DNA from: Vallitalea sp.
GTDB taxonomy: Bacteria > Bacillota > Clostridia > Lachnospirales > Vallitaleaceae
Reading direction: 5' to 3'
NCBI GenBank assembly: GCA_025210515.1
Contig: JAOARM010000033.1
Coordinates: 62,001 to 126,000, forward strand
DNA: 64,000 bases
Shown: piece after piece, positions 18,307 to 28,651 of the stretch
Layout of the letters: every line of letters begins with the position of its first letter
Numbering within the stretch: position 1 is the first letter of the stretch
Made by a program: the position numbers and the translations under genes
Notes under the pieces: generated by a model
Databases searched by the model: none
What the model saw: only the letters and a program-made list of their open reading frames with translations
What the model was told of the DNA's origin: nothing

Positions 18307-19755
18307 CTATGCTTTTAAGATTGGTTTTCTAGCTGCAGTTACTTCATCAAGCCTTCGTACAGGCGTATTAACAGGTGCGTTTTTTAGAATTTCTTCGTTA
18401 TTAATTGCTTCTTCTTTGATTCTAATAAGTGCTTCAATAAAATCATCAAGACTTTCCTTACTCTCTGTCTCAGTTGGTTCTATCATTAATGCATTATCAA
18501 TAATAAGTGGAAAATATATTGTTGGAGGATGATATCCATAATCAATTAGTCTCTTGGCTACATCTAAGGTAGTAACATTACCTTTATTATCTTGAAGCCC
18601 AGCTAAGACAAACTCATGTTTGCATACTTCATCTATAGGTAGAATATAATGATTTTTTAGTTTTTCTTTCATATAATTTGCATTAAGAACTGCTAGTTGA
18701 CTAACCTTTTTAAGCCCATAAGCCCCCATTGTTAATATATAAGTATAAGCTTTTACCACAACTCCAAAATTTCCATAAAAACTTTTCACAGCTCCAATTG
18801 AAGTTTCATTATCATGTATTAATTTATAACTATCATCTAATTTATCAACTATAGGAAGTGGTAAATATGGCTTTAACTCTTCTGTTACTCCAACTGGACC
18901 ACTACCAGGTCCTCCTCCACCGTGAGGAGTTGAAAATGTCTTATGTAGGTTAAGATGTACAATGTCAAATCCCATATCATAAGGTCTTGTGATGCCAAGA
19001 TTGGCATTCATATTAGCACCATCATAATATAATAGTCCACCGTTCTTATGAACTAACTTAGCAATCTCTACAATATCTTTTTCAAACAATCCAAGAGTAT
19101 TAGGATTAGTTAACATTAGTCCTGCTACTTCTTCGTCTAATACTTTTTCTAACTCAATAAGGTTAATAGTTCCTTTGTCATTTGACTTAATTTCTACAGG
19201 TATAAAACCTGCCATTGTTACACTAGCTGGATTAGTTCCATGTGCTGAATCTGGTATTATTATTTTCTTTTTATGAGTATCACCATTTTTATTATGAAAT
19301 GCCTTAATTATCATAAGTCCTGTTAGCTCACTCTGTGAACCGGCAGCTGGTTGTAATGAAACTTTATACATACCTGTTATTTCTTGAAGCATCTCTTGTA
19401 GCTCATACATTAGTCTTAATGCTCCTTGAACAGTATTTTCAGGTTGTAATGGATGCAAATTTGTAAATCCAGTTAAATTAGCCATATCTTCATTAATCTT
19501 AGGATTATATTTCATTGTACATGAACCTAGTGGATATAATCCTGTATCTACGCCATAATTTTTATTAGATAATAATGTATAATGTCTTACTACATCCGCT
19601 TCGCTAACTTCTGGTAATTTTGCATCTTCATCTCTTAGATAATTAGCTGGGATTATATCATCTATAAGAACAGTTTCCACATCACATTCTGGAAGGTTAT
19701 AACTTAATCTGCCTTTTTTTGATATTTCAAAAATTAGTTTATTATAATTTTTCAT
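18307..19755 (-). CDS. gcvPB: Glycine dehydrogenase (decarboxylating) subunit 2
   Basis: 482 residues, the C-terminal half of P-protein as in split gcvP systems. The PLP-binding Lys lies in [18 protein letters not shown], and [13 protein letters not shown] and [11 protein letters not shown] are family motifs. It decarboxylates glycine and passes the aminomethyl group to lipoyl-GcvH together with subunit 1. Its ATG overlaps the end of gcvPA by four bases, so the two are translationally coupled. Confidence 0.96.
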   Translation of the reverse strand: MKNYNKLIFEISKKGRLSYNLPECDVETVLIDDIIPANYLRDEDAKLPEVSEADVVRHYTLLSNKNYGVDTGLYPLGSCTMKYNPKINEDMANLTGFTNLHPLQPENTVQGALRLMYELQEMLQEITGMYKVSLQPAAGSQSELTGLMIIKAFHNKNGDTHKKKIIIPDSAHGTNPASVTMAGFIPVEIKSNDKGTINLIELEKVLDEEVAGLMLTNPNTLGLFEKDIVEIAKLVHKNGGLLYYDGANMNANLGITRPYDMGFDIVHLNLHKTFSTPHGGGGPGSGPVGVTEELKPYLPLPIVDKLDDSYKLIHDNETSIGAVKSFYGNFGVVVKAYTYILTMGAYGLKKVSQLAVLNANYMKEKLKNHYILPIDEVCKHEFVLAGLQDNKGNVTTLDVAKRLIDYGYHPPTIYFPLIIDNALMIEPTETESKESLDDFIEALIRIKEEAINNEEILKNAPVNTPVRRLDEVTAARKPILKA

Positions 19756-21095
19756 ATAATCCCCTCCATCGTACTAACTAATTCATCTATCTCTTTTCTA
19801 GTTCTTTTTTCTGTCACACACAGTAATATATCTTCATCATATTTATCATATTCCTTACCTAATAAATATCCTCCAAGAATATTATTATGTAACAACTCTT
19901 CATTAACTTTTTCTGGCTTAATACTACTTTTTATTACGAACTCTTTGAAAAATGGTTTATCAAATCTAAGCTGATACTTATTAGATTGTTTGATAAGATT
20001 TGCAGTATAGTGTGCCTTTTGTATGCATAGGTTAGCTACTTCTTTTAATCCTTCTTTTCCTAAAGTTGTCAAATAAATTGCAGCTGTTAGAGCATTAAGT
20101 GCCTGATTGGACGTGATATTAGATGTAGCTTTTTCACGTCTAATATGTTGTTCTCTAGCTTGCAATGTTAGAACAAAACCCCTCTTACCATCTACATCTT
20201 CGGCTTGACCTACTATTCTACCTGGTAGTTTTCTCATAAGCTTCTTGGTACATGCAATAAAGCCTAGATATGGGCCACCAAAATTAAGAGAATTTCCAAG
20301 ACTCTGACCTTCACCAACTGCAATATCTGCTCCTAATTCCCCTGGACTTTTTAATATAGCTAGTGAAATTGGATCAACATTCATAATAAGTAATCCTTTA
20401 TTTTCATGAATTATCTTTTCTGCTTCTTGTACTTCTTCAATTATTCCAAAGAAATTAGGGCTTTGTATAATAACACCTGCAACTTCTTTATCTACTTTAT
20501 TTTCTAAATCACTAATATCTGTTACACCGTCTTTTTCATTAATTTCAATAAGCTCTATTCCCTTATACTTCATATAAGTTTCTATTACTTTTCTTGTTTG
20601 TGGATGAACAGTTTTTGAAACAGCTATTTTATTTCGTCTATTACTTGCACATGCCATTAAAGCTCCTTCTGCTGTAGCAGTAGCACCATCATATAATGAA
20701 GCATTAGATACATCCATATCCGTAAGATTGCATATCATACTTTGATACTCAAAAATAACTTGTAATGTTCCTTGACTTAACTCTGGTTGATATGGAGTAT
20801 ACGCAGTATAAAACTCTGAACGAGATGTTATATGCTTAATTATAGATGGAATGTAATGGTCATATGCACCTGCTCCAAGAAAACATACTAAATCTTTAGT
20901 GCTCTGATTTTCCTGTGCAAGTTTTTCAATATGTTTTGAAACTTCTAATTCACACATTGGTTTGCCAAGTTTTAATTCTTTTTTTAACCTAACTTCTTCT
21001 GGTATATCCAAGAACAAATCATTAATACTATCTACTCCAACAGTTTTAATCATGCTATCTATATCTTCCTTCGTATGTGGCAAATAAGCAAACAT
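19752..21095 (-). CDS. gcvPA: Glycine dehydrogenase (decarboxylating) subunit 1
   Basis: 447 residues, the N-terminal half of P-protein. It shows the family start [41 protein letters not shown] and [25 protein letters not shown] precedes the ATG. It forms the P-protein heterotetramer with GcvPB and lies directly after gcvH in the glycine-riboswitch operon. The split form is usual in Firmicutes. Confidence 0.96.
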   Translation of the reverse strand: MFAYLPHTKEDIDSMIKTVGVDSINDLFLDIPEEVRLKKELKLGKPMCELEVSKHIEKLAQENQSTKDLVCFLGAGAYDHYIPSIIKHITSRSEFYTAYTPYQPELSQGTLQVIFEYQSMICNLTDMDVSNASLYDGATATAEGALMACASNRRNKIAVSKTVHPQTRKVIETYMKYKGIELIEINEKDGVTDISDLENKVDKEVAGVIIQSPNFFGIIEEVQEAEKIIHENKGLLIMNVDPISLAILKSPGELGADIAVGEGQSLGNSLNFGGPYLGFIACTKKLMRKLPGRIVGQAEDVDGKRGFVLTLQAREQHIRREKATSNITSNQALNALTAAIYLTTLGKEGLKEVANLCIQKAHYTANLIKQSNKYQLRFDKPFFKEFVIKSSIKPEKVNEELLHNNILGGYLLGKEYDKYDEDILLCVTEKRTRKEIDELVSTMEGII

Positions 21096-21145
21096 ATATA
21101 CCCTCCCATTCTTCTTAATAATAAATAATATAGCTTAAGAAAAAC

Positions 21146-21526
21146 TTATTCTTTCTCACAAAAAGCAGTGTACTCATTAGCATCCATTAAATTATCTAGT
21201 TCTGATTTATCACTAATTTTAATTTTACATATATAGTTTTCATATGGGTCTTCATTAACTAATTCTGGTTCGTCTTCTAGAGCTTCGTTTACTTCTATAA
21301 CTCTTCCACTAATTGGTATATATATATCTGATGCAGCTTTAACTGATTCCACAACACTAAATGAATCATCTTGTTGAAACTCATCATCTATTTCTGGTAA
21401 TTCAACATATACAATCTGACCCATAGCATGTTGTGCATAATCTGATACACCTATTAATGCCTCCTCATTCTCTACTTTTACCCACTCGTGATTTTTTGTA
21501 TAATAATATCCATCAATAACCTTCAT
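21146..21526 (-). CDS. gcvH: Glycine cleavage system H protein (lipoyl carrier)
   Basis: 126 residues, the standard length. The lipoylated residue is Lys63 in VESVKAASDIY, and the barrel motif GISDYAQ is present as GVSDYAQHAMGQIVYVELP. It shuttles the aminomethyl group between P-, T- and L-proteins. An AGGAGG-type site precedes the ATG. It lies between gcvT and gcvPA. No lipoate ligase or synthase gene is seen in this window. Confidence 0.96.
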   Translation of the reverse strand: MKVIDGYYYTKNHEWVKVENEEALIGVSDYAQHAMGQIVYVELPEIDDEFQQDDSFSVVESVKAASDIYIPISGRVIEVNEALEDEPELVNEDPYENYICKIKISDKSELDNLMDANEYTAFCEKE

Positions 21527-21594
21527 TCAATTAATCCTCCTCATAATTTATTAGTAATAATCGCTTACATAATATATAAGTATTATTCTTATTA

Positions 21595-22701
21595 TTACTT
21601 AGAATAATTCTTCTTATAAAACTTTTTGCTTATTACTTTTGCCGGTACTATTTTCTTTCTAATTTGTATATTAATATCTGTACCAAGTTTTGCATATTCT
21701 ATGTTTACTAATCCAAGACCAATAGTTTTATCTAGAGATATTGACTTATAACCAGTAGTAATAACTCCAATTTTCTCTCCTTCACTTGACAATATATTAT
21801 ATCCATGTCTTCCAATACCTTTTCCCATCAACTCAAAACCAATTAATTTTCGTGATAATCCTTCTTCTTTTTGTTTAATTAATGCATCTTTTCCAATAAA
21901 GTCTTTATCAAACTTGACAAAATATGAAAGTCCTGCTTCCAAAGGAGTTATGTCTTTATCAATTTCATTTCCATATAAAGGTAATGAAACTTCAAATCTA
22001 AGAGTATCTCTACATCCTAGCCCAGCAGGTTTTAAGCCAATATCCTTACCAGCTTCCATAATTACTTCCCATATTTTTTCTATATTATCTATAGATGTAT
22101 ATATCTCAAATCCATCTTCTCCTGTATATCCTGTTCTTGAAACTAAACATTTCAACCCATTTATCACAACACTATCATTAAAGGTAAAGAACGGTATAGA
22201 AGATAAATAGGTATCTGTAACCTTTTGAAGTATTTCTTCAGCCTTTGGACCTTGTAAAGCTACTTCTGCTATTTCATCACTAATATTTTCAACCAATACT
22301 TTATTATCTTTTACTTGATCTTTCATCCATTTATAGTCTTTTTCTATATTACTTGCATTAATTACAAGTAAATAGTCTACGTTACTGTGCTTATACACTA
22401 ATAAGTCATCTACAACCCCACCATCTCCATAACACATAAGTGTGTACATAACCGAGCCATTAGAAATTTTGGTTACATCATTAGTCACTAAGTTTTGGAT
22501 ATATTTTTCTGCATCATCTCCTTTTACTGTTACTTCTCCCATGTGGCTTACATCAAATATACCTGCATTATTTCTAACGGCTTCATGTTCCTCTAGAATT
22601 CCCTCATAATATAAAGGTAATTCAAATCCAGCAAAGTCAACTATATGTCCCTTATATTTCTTATGCATATCATATAAAGCGGTTCTTTTAAGTTGCTCCA
22701 T
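21595..22701 (-). CDS. gcvT: Aminomethyltransferase (T-protein)
   Basis: 368 residues. It shows the typical opening L-Y-D-M-H with HIVDFAGFELPLYY, then GIFDVSHMGEV, the tetrahydrofolate-site Asp region MYTLMCYGDGGVVDDLLVY and SRTGYTGEDGFEIY. It transfers the methylene group to tetrahydrofolate and releases ammonia. It is the first gene after the riboswitch leader, and a GAGGAGG site precedes the ATG. Confidence 0.96.
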   Translation of the reverse strand: MEQLKRTALYDMHKKYKGHIVDFAGFELPLYYEGILEEHEAVRNNAGIFDVSHMGEVTVKGDDAEKYIQNLVTNDVTKISNGSVMYTLMCYGDGGVVDDLLVYKHSNVDYLLVINASNIEKDYKWMKDQVKDNKVLVENISDEIAEVALQGPKAEEILQKVTDTYLSSIPFFTFNDSVVINGLKCLVSRTGYTGEDGFEIYTSIDNIEKIWEVIMEAGKDIGLKPAGLGCRDTLRFEVSLPLYGNEIDKDITPLEAGLSYFVKFDKDFIGKDALIKQKEEGLSRKLIGFELMGKGIGRHGYNILSSEGEKIGVITTGYKSISLDKTIGLGLVNIEYAKLGTDINIQIRKKIVPAKVISKKFYKKNYSK

Positions 22702-22854
22702 TTATATAACCTCCTCATTAATATTCTTACCCAATATGTAGTGGATTTGAGACAAAATTAATTTACCTAACATTCTGAGTAATAATGTAAACAATATTAC
22801 TCTATAGTAGTAAAACGAAATTTTCATCATAATTATGTATAAGTATTATTAATA

Positions 22855-22898
22855 TAAAAAAGGATAAGAAAGCATCTTTATTAAATGCCCTCTTATCC
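22855..22898 (-). terminator. Riboswitch-controlled terminator of the gcv operon
   Basis: On the minus strand GGATAAGA (22898-22891) pairs with TCTTATCC (22869-22862), with an inner GCAT/ATGC pairing, followed by TTTTTTATA. It starts immediately after the second glycine aptamer, so its 5' arm can compete with the aptamer's closing helix. In relatives glycine binding prevents termination. Confidence 0.88.
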
Positions 22899-22899
22899 T

Positions 22900-23075
22900 G
22901 TATTTTTACCTGAGAGATTCTACCAATATATGATATTGCTCCTTCGGTGCTACTATAGTAGCTTTCCAGAATTCTATCCTGAAGCGATCCTTTTGCCTGA
23001 AAGATTCTATAAGAATATGGCTTATTCTTATATTGCTTCTTCGGCTCCAAAGTGGTATCTCTCGCTACATTCATC
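22900..23075 (-). ncRNA. Tandem glycine riboswitch
   Basis: Two consecutive aptamers with the hallmark sequences are seen on the minus strand. Aptamer I (23066-22983) is closed by AGCGA/TCGCT and contains GGAGCCGAAGAAGC and TTTCAGGCAAAAGGA. Aptamer II (about 22981-22900) contains TAGCACCGAAGGAGC and CTCTCAGGTAAAAA. It lies upstream of gcvT. The 490-bp gap 22702-23191 holds only the promoter, this riboswitch, its terminator and the gcvT ribosome binding site. A short open frame running through it is accidental. Confidence 0.95.
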
Positions 23076-23143
23076 TAGATTCAATATGCAATTTTATTGT
23101 TTTTGATTCCCGTTGTTTTGTTAAACAATTCTGCTATAACTTC

Positions 23144-23172
23144 ATAATAAATTAAAATGATAAATATTTCAA
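23144..23172 (-). promoter_or_regulatory. Sigma-A promoter of the glycine cleavage operon
   Basis: TTGAAA (23172-23167), a 17-bp spacer and TATTAT (23149-23144) on the minus strand place transcription start about 60-70 bp before the first glycine aptamer. Confidence 0.7.
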
Positions 23173-23191
23173 GTAATTTTTATAATTTATT

Positions 23192-24535
23192 TTATACTCC
23201 ACTTATTCCTGCTGCCACTTTAATATTTTCTTGATGGTTCTCATCTATTTCACCGTCTTTATGTCTCGTACTATTAGCAAAATGAATATCAAAATGTCCT
23301 TCAAAATTATTATCAGTTATCACCTGAATACTATGTGGTTTAAAAGACATAGAAGCCGCTAATTTTCTACCATTAACTTCCACAATGACTGGTCTAGTAA
23401 CCCATGAAAACCCATTCCAAACACCTTTTGCTATTGCTGTATCAGAAGCAGTAAGTGGTTCACAGTCTGCATGATTAGCTCCTATAGTACGCTTAATATA
23501 AAATATCTTTCCAGTATGAAAGTCAGTAACTTTAGCAACTTTTTCTATTGGAAAAACATATTGAGCTTCACTCCACCAATCTAGATATTCACCATGTTTA
23601 GCAGATACTGTTTCTTTAACAGGTATCTTATGAACAGGTACTTTAATATATTGTCCAATACTTAATTGAGTGTTTTCATTAAAGCCGTTTACTTCCATAA
23701 GTTCTGTTTGTGGTATACCATATTTAATAGAAATAGTCCATATATTTTCACCTGATTGTACTTTATGTGAAATAATTGTTACTGAAGGCTTTTCTGGTGA
23801 AGGTGTTGGTGCAGTAAAAGTATTATCTAATGCTAATATTTGCCCTACATATATTGTGTCTGATGTTAGATTATTAATACTTTTTATAGTATTAACAGGT
23901 ATATTATATCTGTTAGATATTCCCCATAGAGTATCTCCTTTTGATACTTTATAACTAGATGGTACAGTAGTTGCTGTGCTATCTCCACTAATTTTTAATA
24001 TTTGTCCTACGTATATTGTGTCACTAGTAAGGTTATTGATATTTTTTATGTTAGATACTGTTGTGTTATAAGTTTTTGCTATTTTGTAAAGAGTATCTCC
24101 TGATATGACTTTATGAGTAGAAGCTGTAGTACTAGTTGGTATAATTAACGTTTGATTAACATAAATCATATCACTTCGAAGATTATTAAGTGTTTTTATT
24201 TCATCTACAGTAGTTCCAAATTGCTTAGATATTTTCCATAAAGTATCACCTGTAGTTACTTTATAATTATTAGTAGCGGCACTTACATCATTGGAATTAA
24301 GTAATGAGATTGATGCAATGAGCATACCTCCTAACATAACTTTACAGGCAGTAATTTTCAGCCCTTCAAATTGACTATTAATATAGTCTTTAATTGATTC
24401 GTAGAACTTAGTTTTTTTATTATTATCTACTTTTCCAAATTCATCAGCAAATTCAGATTGTATTCTATCCAAATAAATTATTAAAGTATATTCTCCATTA
24501 TTTTCAACTATTTTATAATGATTAATAAAGTCCAT
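23192..24535 (-). CDS. LysM-repeat cell-wall protein with conserved N- and C-terminal domains
   Basis: 447 residues. Residues 1-85 form a charged N-terminal domain ending in one hydrophobic segment (VMLGGMLIASISLL) and an A-x-A-like site. Four LysM repeats follow (about 90-135, 140-182, 190-235 and 255-300), each with G-D/E-x-[LI]-W/Y-x-I. The last about 130 residues are a separate domain with WWSEAQYVFP, GANHADCEP and FDIHFANSTRH, which I do not assign to a named family. LysM repeats bind peptidoglycan, so a wall or spore-envelope location is likely. GGAGG precedes the ATG. The C-terminal domain may be catalytic (conserved His, Cys, Asp), which is unproven. Confidence 0.8.
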   Translation of the reverse strand: MDFINHYKIVENNGEYTLIIYLDRIQSEFADEFGKVDNNKKTKFYESIKDYINSQFEGLKITACKVMLGGMLIASISLLNSNDVSAATNNYKVTTGDTLWKISKQFGTTVDEIKTLNNLRSDMIYVNQTLIIPTSTTASTHKVISGDTLYKIAKTYNTTVSNIKNINNLTSDTIYVGQILKISGDSTATTVPSSYKVSKGDTLWGISNRYNIPVNTIKSINNLTSDTIYVGQILALDNTFTAPTPSPEKPSVTIISHKVQSGENIWTISIKYGIPQTELMEVNGFNENTQLSIGQYIKVPVHKIPVKETVSAKHGEYLDWWSEAQYVFPIEKVAKVTDFHTGKIFYIKRTIGANHADCEPLTASDTAIAKGVWNGFSWVTRPVIVEVNGRKLAASMSFKPHSIQVITDNNFEGHFDIHFANSTRHKDGEIDENHQENIKVAAGISGV

Positions 24536-24771
24536 AAATACCTCCTAAATCTTACTATAATAACAAAAGTTATTACCTTTTTTATTAGGTTTAGCACAAT
24601 TTCCCTTATTTATTTATCCAATTTTTATAAAACAATAATATTCATAATCTACATATTGACATACATCGTTCTTAGTATTTTAATCATAATCTTATATACG
24701 AATTGCAGATAAAAAACTGGTTATACTTAATTATATAGATTTAATTAAAAAATATTATAGGAAGTGATTTT

Positions 24772-25065
24772 ATGAATCTAATTAATTCTTTTTATTGTAC
24801 TAATTGTCATTCAACTAAGTTTTTAGCTAAGCAACTAGCCACTTATATATATTCATATAAAATTGATACTAAATCACTTGATAATGAATTATCATTTGAA
24901 TTTGATAATAGAGAAAGAGGAGATTCTTCTCAATATCTAGAATGTGAAAACTGTGGTGCAAAATATCCTTGTGATTTTAATCTAAATCCAGATGAATTTG
25001 ATTTTACTATATTACAACAAGCAATTCGAACAGATTATACTACTAAACCTGAATTATTAGAATAG
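24772..25065 (+). CDS. Small zinc-ribbon protein, function unknown
   Basis: 97 residues with two CxxC pairs, CTNC near residue 9 and CENC near residue 63, consistent with one zinc ribbon. The ribosome binding site GGAAGTGA lies before the ATG. The stop is 10 bp before the SpoVAF-type gene, so the two are probably one transcript. The 236-bp gap upstream holds no clear sigma-A promoter; a forespore-type promoter is possible but not convincing. A role alongside the germination protein is inference from the pairing only. Confidence 0.7.
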   Translation: MNLINSFYCTNCHSTKFLAKQLATYIYSYKIDTKSLDNELSFEFDNRERGDSSQYLECENCGAKYPCDFNLNPDEFDFTILQQAIRTDYTTKPELLE

Positions 25066-25075
25066 GAGATTACTA

Positions 25076-26500
25076 ATGAACCTTTCAAAAAAACTTGAAC
25101 ATAACATTACTAGTATTAACGAACAATTATGTATTAAAAAAAGTTTTGATATAATTGGTAGGAATATATCATTTGGAAATACAAAAGGATATCTAGTATT
25201 TATTGATGGTTTTGCCAAAGATGATATTATGTTATGGCTTCTTGATAATTTACAAAATCTTCCATATGAAGAAACAAATATAACTAACTTAAAAAAGTGG
25301 ATAGCTAATCATATAGGTTACATCGAAATTGAGACTTTTACAGATATTGATAAACTTAGAGATTCTGTTTTATCTGGTGCAGTAGCACTTGTTATAGATG
25401 GACATAATGAAGGAATAATTATAGATGCACGCACATATCCTGCTAGAGGGCCACAAGAGCCTGACCTTGAAAAAGTAACAAGGGGTTCAAGAGATGGATT
25501 AGTAGAAACTATAATTTTCAATACTGCATTAATAAGAAGACGAATACGAGACCCTAAGCTAATTTTTGAGATGAAAACAGTAGGTAAAAGGTCTAAAACT
25601 GATGTTTCTATAGGTTATATTGATGATTTAGTTGATAAAAATCTATTAGATAACATTCATAAAAAAATAGATAATATCCAAGTGGATTCTTTAGTAATGG
25701 CTGAGAAGTCTTTGGAAGAACTACTTATTAAGAAAAAATGGTATAATCCAATGCCACAAGCAAGGTTTACCGAACGCCCAGATGTTGTATCTGCTCACTT
25801 ATTAGAAGGACATATTGCAATTATAGTAGATACTTCTCCTAGTGTATTATTACTCCCTACTACTTTTTTCCATTTCACTCAACACTCAGAGGATTATTAT
25901 CAAAACCCTTTAGTTGGCACATATATTAGATGGGTAAGATTTCTTGCTATATTAATAGCTATTGTATTATCTCCTCTATGGTTGATGTTTGCAAAAAATC
26001 CTAGTTATCTACCTGATTTTCTAAAATTTATAGGACCAAAAGAAGTGGGTAATATTCCATTATTTGTACAATTTATTATTCTTGAATTAGGTCTTGATAT
26101 GTTAAGAATAGCTTCAATCCATACACCTAATACTCTATCAACATCATTAGGTATTATTGGTGGATTAATACTTAGTCAATTTGCTGTAGATGTTGGTTGG
26201 TTTATACCCGAAACTATTTTATATATGGCAATTGTTGGTATATGTACATTTGCCACGCCAAGTATTGAATTTGCAATGGCAATACGGTTATTTCGACTTC
26301 TCTTATTATTATTAACTGGTTTATTTAATTTATATGGATTTATTATAGGACTAATTATAGTCTTAACTATTATATTTACAACAAAAACATTTAGCAAAAT
26401 AAGCTACACTTGGCCTCTCATTCCTTTTAATGGGAAAGCTCTTTCTAATGTTTTATTTAGAAAACCTATTATAGAGATAAAAAGAAACAAAAATAAATAA
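25076..26500 (+). CDS. SpoVAF/GerA-family spore germination protein
   Basis: 474 residues. A soluble N-terminal half (1-270) carries the conserved stretch ARGPQEPDLEKVTRGSRDG and RRRIRDPKL, followed by RSKTDVSIGYI. Five to six membrane segments follow (about 285-305, 330-350, 360-395, 410-440). These motifs are shared by GerA-type A subunits, and the closest type I recognise is SpoVAF, which acts in germination and forms a channel-like complex in the inner spore membrane. TAGGAGA precedes the ATG. No gerAB, gerAC or spoVA genes are adjacent, which is slightly unusual. A GerAA assignment is the alternative. Confidence 0.82.
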   Translation: MNLSKKLEHNITSINEQLCIKKSFDIIGRNISFGNTKGYLVFIDGFAKDDIMLWLLDNLQNLPYEETNITNLKKWIANHIGYIEIETFTDIDKLRDSVLSGAVALVIDGHNEGIIIDARTYPARGPQEPDLEKVTRGSRDGLVETIIFNTALIRRRIRDPKLIFEMKTVGKRSKTDVSIGYIDDLVDKNLLDNIHKKIDNIQVDSLVMAEKSLEELLIKKKWYNPMPQARFTERPDVVSAHLLEGHIAIIVDTSPSVLLLPTTFFHFTQHSEDYYQNPLVGTYIRWVRFLAILIAIVLSPLWLMFAKNPSYLPDFLKFIGPKEVGNIPLFVQFIILELGLDMLRIASIHTPNTLSTSLGIIGGLILSQFAVDVGWFIPETILYMAIVGICTFATPSIEFAMAIRLFRLLLLLLTGLFNLYGFIIGLIIVLTIIFTTKTFSKISYTWPLIPFNGKALSNVLFRKPIIEIKRNKNK

Positions 26501-26678
26501 AAACATTTTTATGAAGCTTTATTATTGATAAATATCTAAAATATTAATTCAATTTAACTTTAAATTATGATTATACTTAAATAATATTTAATATTTCATT
26601 GCATAGGAATAATAGTTCTGATAATATTAATATGATATTGTAAAAATTTCTAGGAATTATCTTATGGGGGAGTAAACT

Positions 26679-27719
26679 ATGAAGAAATTGTTTAGTATTA
26701 TTTTGATTGTAGTATTATTTACAGGCTGCTCAAATGAATTAAACTCAAAGTATAATGAATTAAATTCTGAATACGCTAAATTAGAACTCAAAAATATATC
26801 ATTAGAAGAATCATTAAGTTCTCTTAAATCTGAATTTGAGCAACAGAAATTATCTGAATTTAAAAAATCCACTAGTGATATTGTTTTTATATGGAATGGA
26901 GTACCTTTTGGTAGATCATGGAAATACTTTGATGAATGGTTAAATCAACTTAACTTGCAATATGACAATTTTAATAATGTCTTTAATCCAAAAATGCTTA
27001 CAGAAGAAGAACAGAAAGAATTAGAGGCGTTCAATAATATTTTTAACAAAGAATATTATGCATATGATTATAATAATAAGTTTATGGGTAAAACAAATGC
27101 AACACTATCTATTGGTGAATATGATGGATATGAAGGTGTTGAAGCAAAAATGGTTTATGATAATACTACTCTAGATGGTATATTTGTTTCTGGTAAATAT
27201 AATCATATTCCAAGAGACATTAATAGAATATTGGATACTACTTCATCAGATATTGAAAAACATATAATTCCTGATAATCCAAATTTACTTGATAGATATA
27301 TGGAATTAGGAAAACATATTGTTCCAAATAATATGGAAACAGTAATAACTAAGATAATAGAATGTGATTTAGATGGTGATAACGAATTAGAAAAAATAGT
27401 TAGGTATAGTAATGCTCCAGAAGAAAGTGATTACCTAAGTGAAAATTGGTTTGAACTGAATTTTAGCAAGTATTATACTATTATTGTTATATTAGATACT
27501 AACTATGAATTGATTGATTATATACATAACATTAGAAATATCAATGATAATATGGCATATACGAATTTATATACAGATATTGAATATATTCTAGATGTGG
27601 ATAATGATGAGGAAATGGAAATAATATCCATTAAGCCAGGATGGGAAGGTGTCACTATATTTGTAGATAATCTAATAAAGCATGATAGAAGAATAGAAGG
27701 AGATACATATTATCATTAA
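26679..27719 (+). CDS. Lipoprotein with coiled coil and calcium-like D-x-D-x-D loops
   Basis: 346 residues. The lipobox LFTGC gives a lipidated Cys near residue 17. It is followed by an acidic coiled-coil segment (about 18-60) with N-E-L/L-E-E heptads. C-terminal D-L-D-G-D-N-E-L-E and D-V-D-N-D-E-E-M-E loops resemble FG-GAP/VCBS-type repeats. GGGGGAG precedes the ATG. The protein should be anchored outside the cell membrane; function unknown. It stands alone between a germination gene and a convergent methyltransferase. Confidence 0.75.
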   Translation: MKKLFSIILIVVLFTGCSNELNSKYNELNSEYAKLELKNISLEESLSSLKSEFEQQKLSEFKKSTSDIVFIWNGVPFGRSWKYFDEWLNQLNLQYDNFNNVFNPKMLTEEEQKELEAFNNIFNKEYYAYDYNNKFMGKTNATLSIGEYDGYEGVEAKMVYDNTTLDGIFVSGKYNHIPRDINRILDTTSSDIEKHIIPDNPNLLDRYMELGKHIVPNNMETVITKIIECDLDGDNELEKIVRYSNAPEESDYLSENWFELNFSKYYTIIVILDTNYELIDYIHNIRNINDNMAYTNLYTDIEYILDVDNDEEMEIISIKPGWEGVTIFVDNLIKHDRRIEGDTYYH

Positions 27720-27798
27720 TCTTACCTACTCTATAATATAAATTTTCTAAGACACAAAATAAATAATGATATCTTTATAATTTTAAATCTTGTTAGAA

Positions 27799-27859
27799 GC
27801 TACTTCTATAAGCAAAGTAGCCTAAAGTGGCTGTAAAATAATACATTTATAAAACAGCC
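27799..27859. terminator. Two hairpins between convergent genes
   Basis: GCTACTT/AAGTAGC (27799-27805 and 27815-27821) and GGCTGT/ACAGCC (27829-27834 and 27854-27859) lie between the convergent lipoprotein and methyltransferase genes. Neither has a good U-run, so termination is likely but weakly supported. Confidence 0.4.
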
Positions 27860-27875
27860 CCTTCATATCCTTTAA

Positions 27876-28604
27876 TTAATCAAGTACCGCTTCTACAACC
27901 AAAGGTAAATGGTTATATGTATATGGCTCTTTATTAAAGTTACTATAAAAATGTATATTACTAAAACCTAATTTTTTTAGAGATTTTTCTAACTGGTCTT
28001 TTAGTAGTGGATATAGATATATCTCATTAGAGATTATTTCACCTGTTTTTTTGATAGTTAATCTTGTTTCAAAAATTAATCTCTCGTCTCTTACTTGCTC
28101 AGAATAAAATCTTTCAAATTTTATATGTTCATTTTCTATTAAAGGTAACTCTTTAATACACTCATCTAGTATATATTGATAGTTCAATATCTGAATAAGT
28201 AATTTCCCATGTTTTTTCAGAACTTTTTTCATTTTATCAAGAGCAGTATATACTTCTTCTTCATTAACTAAGTGTACTAATGTATTTCCAAAACATGTAA
28301 CAATATCAAAACTATCTAATTGGAACTCTTCATCAATACTTAGCATATTCATAACATGAAAAGATACATTCTCGCTATTATATTTATCATTAGCATAAGC
28401 TATCATTTCTTTGTCTAGGTCAATTCCTTCAACTTTAACATTATTAGATGCAATAGCCGCATCCATATGACCAGTTGCACATCCTATATCAATTACCTTG
28501 CATTTATCATAGTGTTGCAAATTACTATTTACAAAATTAACTGCTTGTCTCTTTAATGGAAATATTTTATCGTAATACTCTGATATACTTTCATAAAATT
28601 TCAT
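27876..28604 (-). CDS. Class I SAM-dependent methyltransferase
   Basis: 242 residues. The SAM-binding motif I appears as VIDIGCATGHMDAAIA, the acidic loop as EGIDLDKEMI, and motif IV as FDIVTCFGNTLVH. The substrate cannot be deduced; small-molecule methylation is typical for this subgroup. AGAGGTGA precedes the ATG. It has no obvious operon partner. Confidence 0.85.
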   Translation of the reverse strand: MKFYESISEYYDKIFPLKRQAVNFVNSNLQHYDKCKVIDIGCATGHMDAAIASNNVKVEGIDLDKEMIAYANDKYNSENVSFHVMNMLSIDEEFQLDSFDIVTCFGNTLVHLVNEEEVYTALDKMKKVLKKHGKLLIQILNYQYILDECIKELPLIENEHIKFERFYSEQVRDERLIFETRLTIKKTGEIISNEIYLYPLLKDQLEKSLKKLGFSNIHFYSNFNKEPYTYNHLPLVVEAVLD

Positions 28605-28651
28605 ATAATCACCTCTTATTAAATCATTATACCATAAATTAACTATTCACA

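Noticed and set aside
22802..23074. Open frame of about 90 codons through the gcv leader
   Set aside because: It coincides with the tandem glycine riboswitch and its terminator; the bases are explained by RNA motifs and no family is matched.
24660..24740. Possible forespore-specific promoter upstream of the zinc-ribbon/SpoVAF pair
   Set aside because: GAATT and TATACTTA are at a suitable distance but match the consensus poorly.
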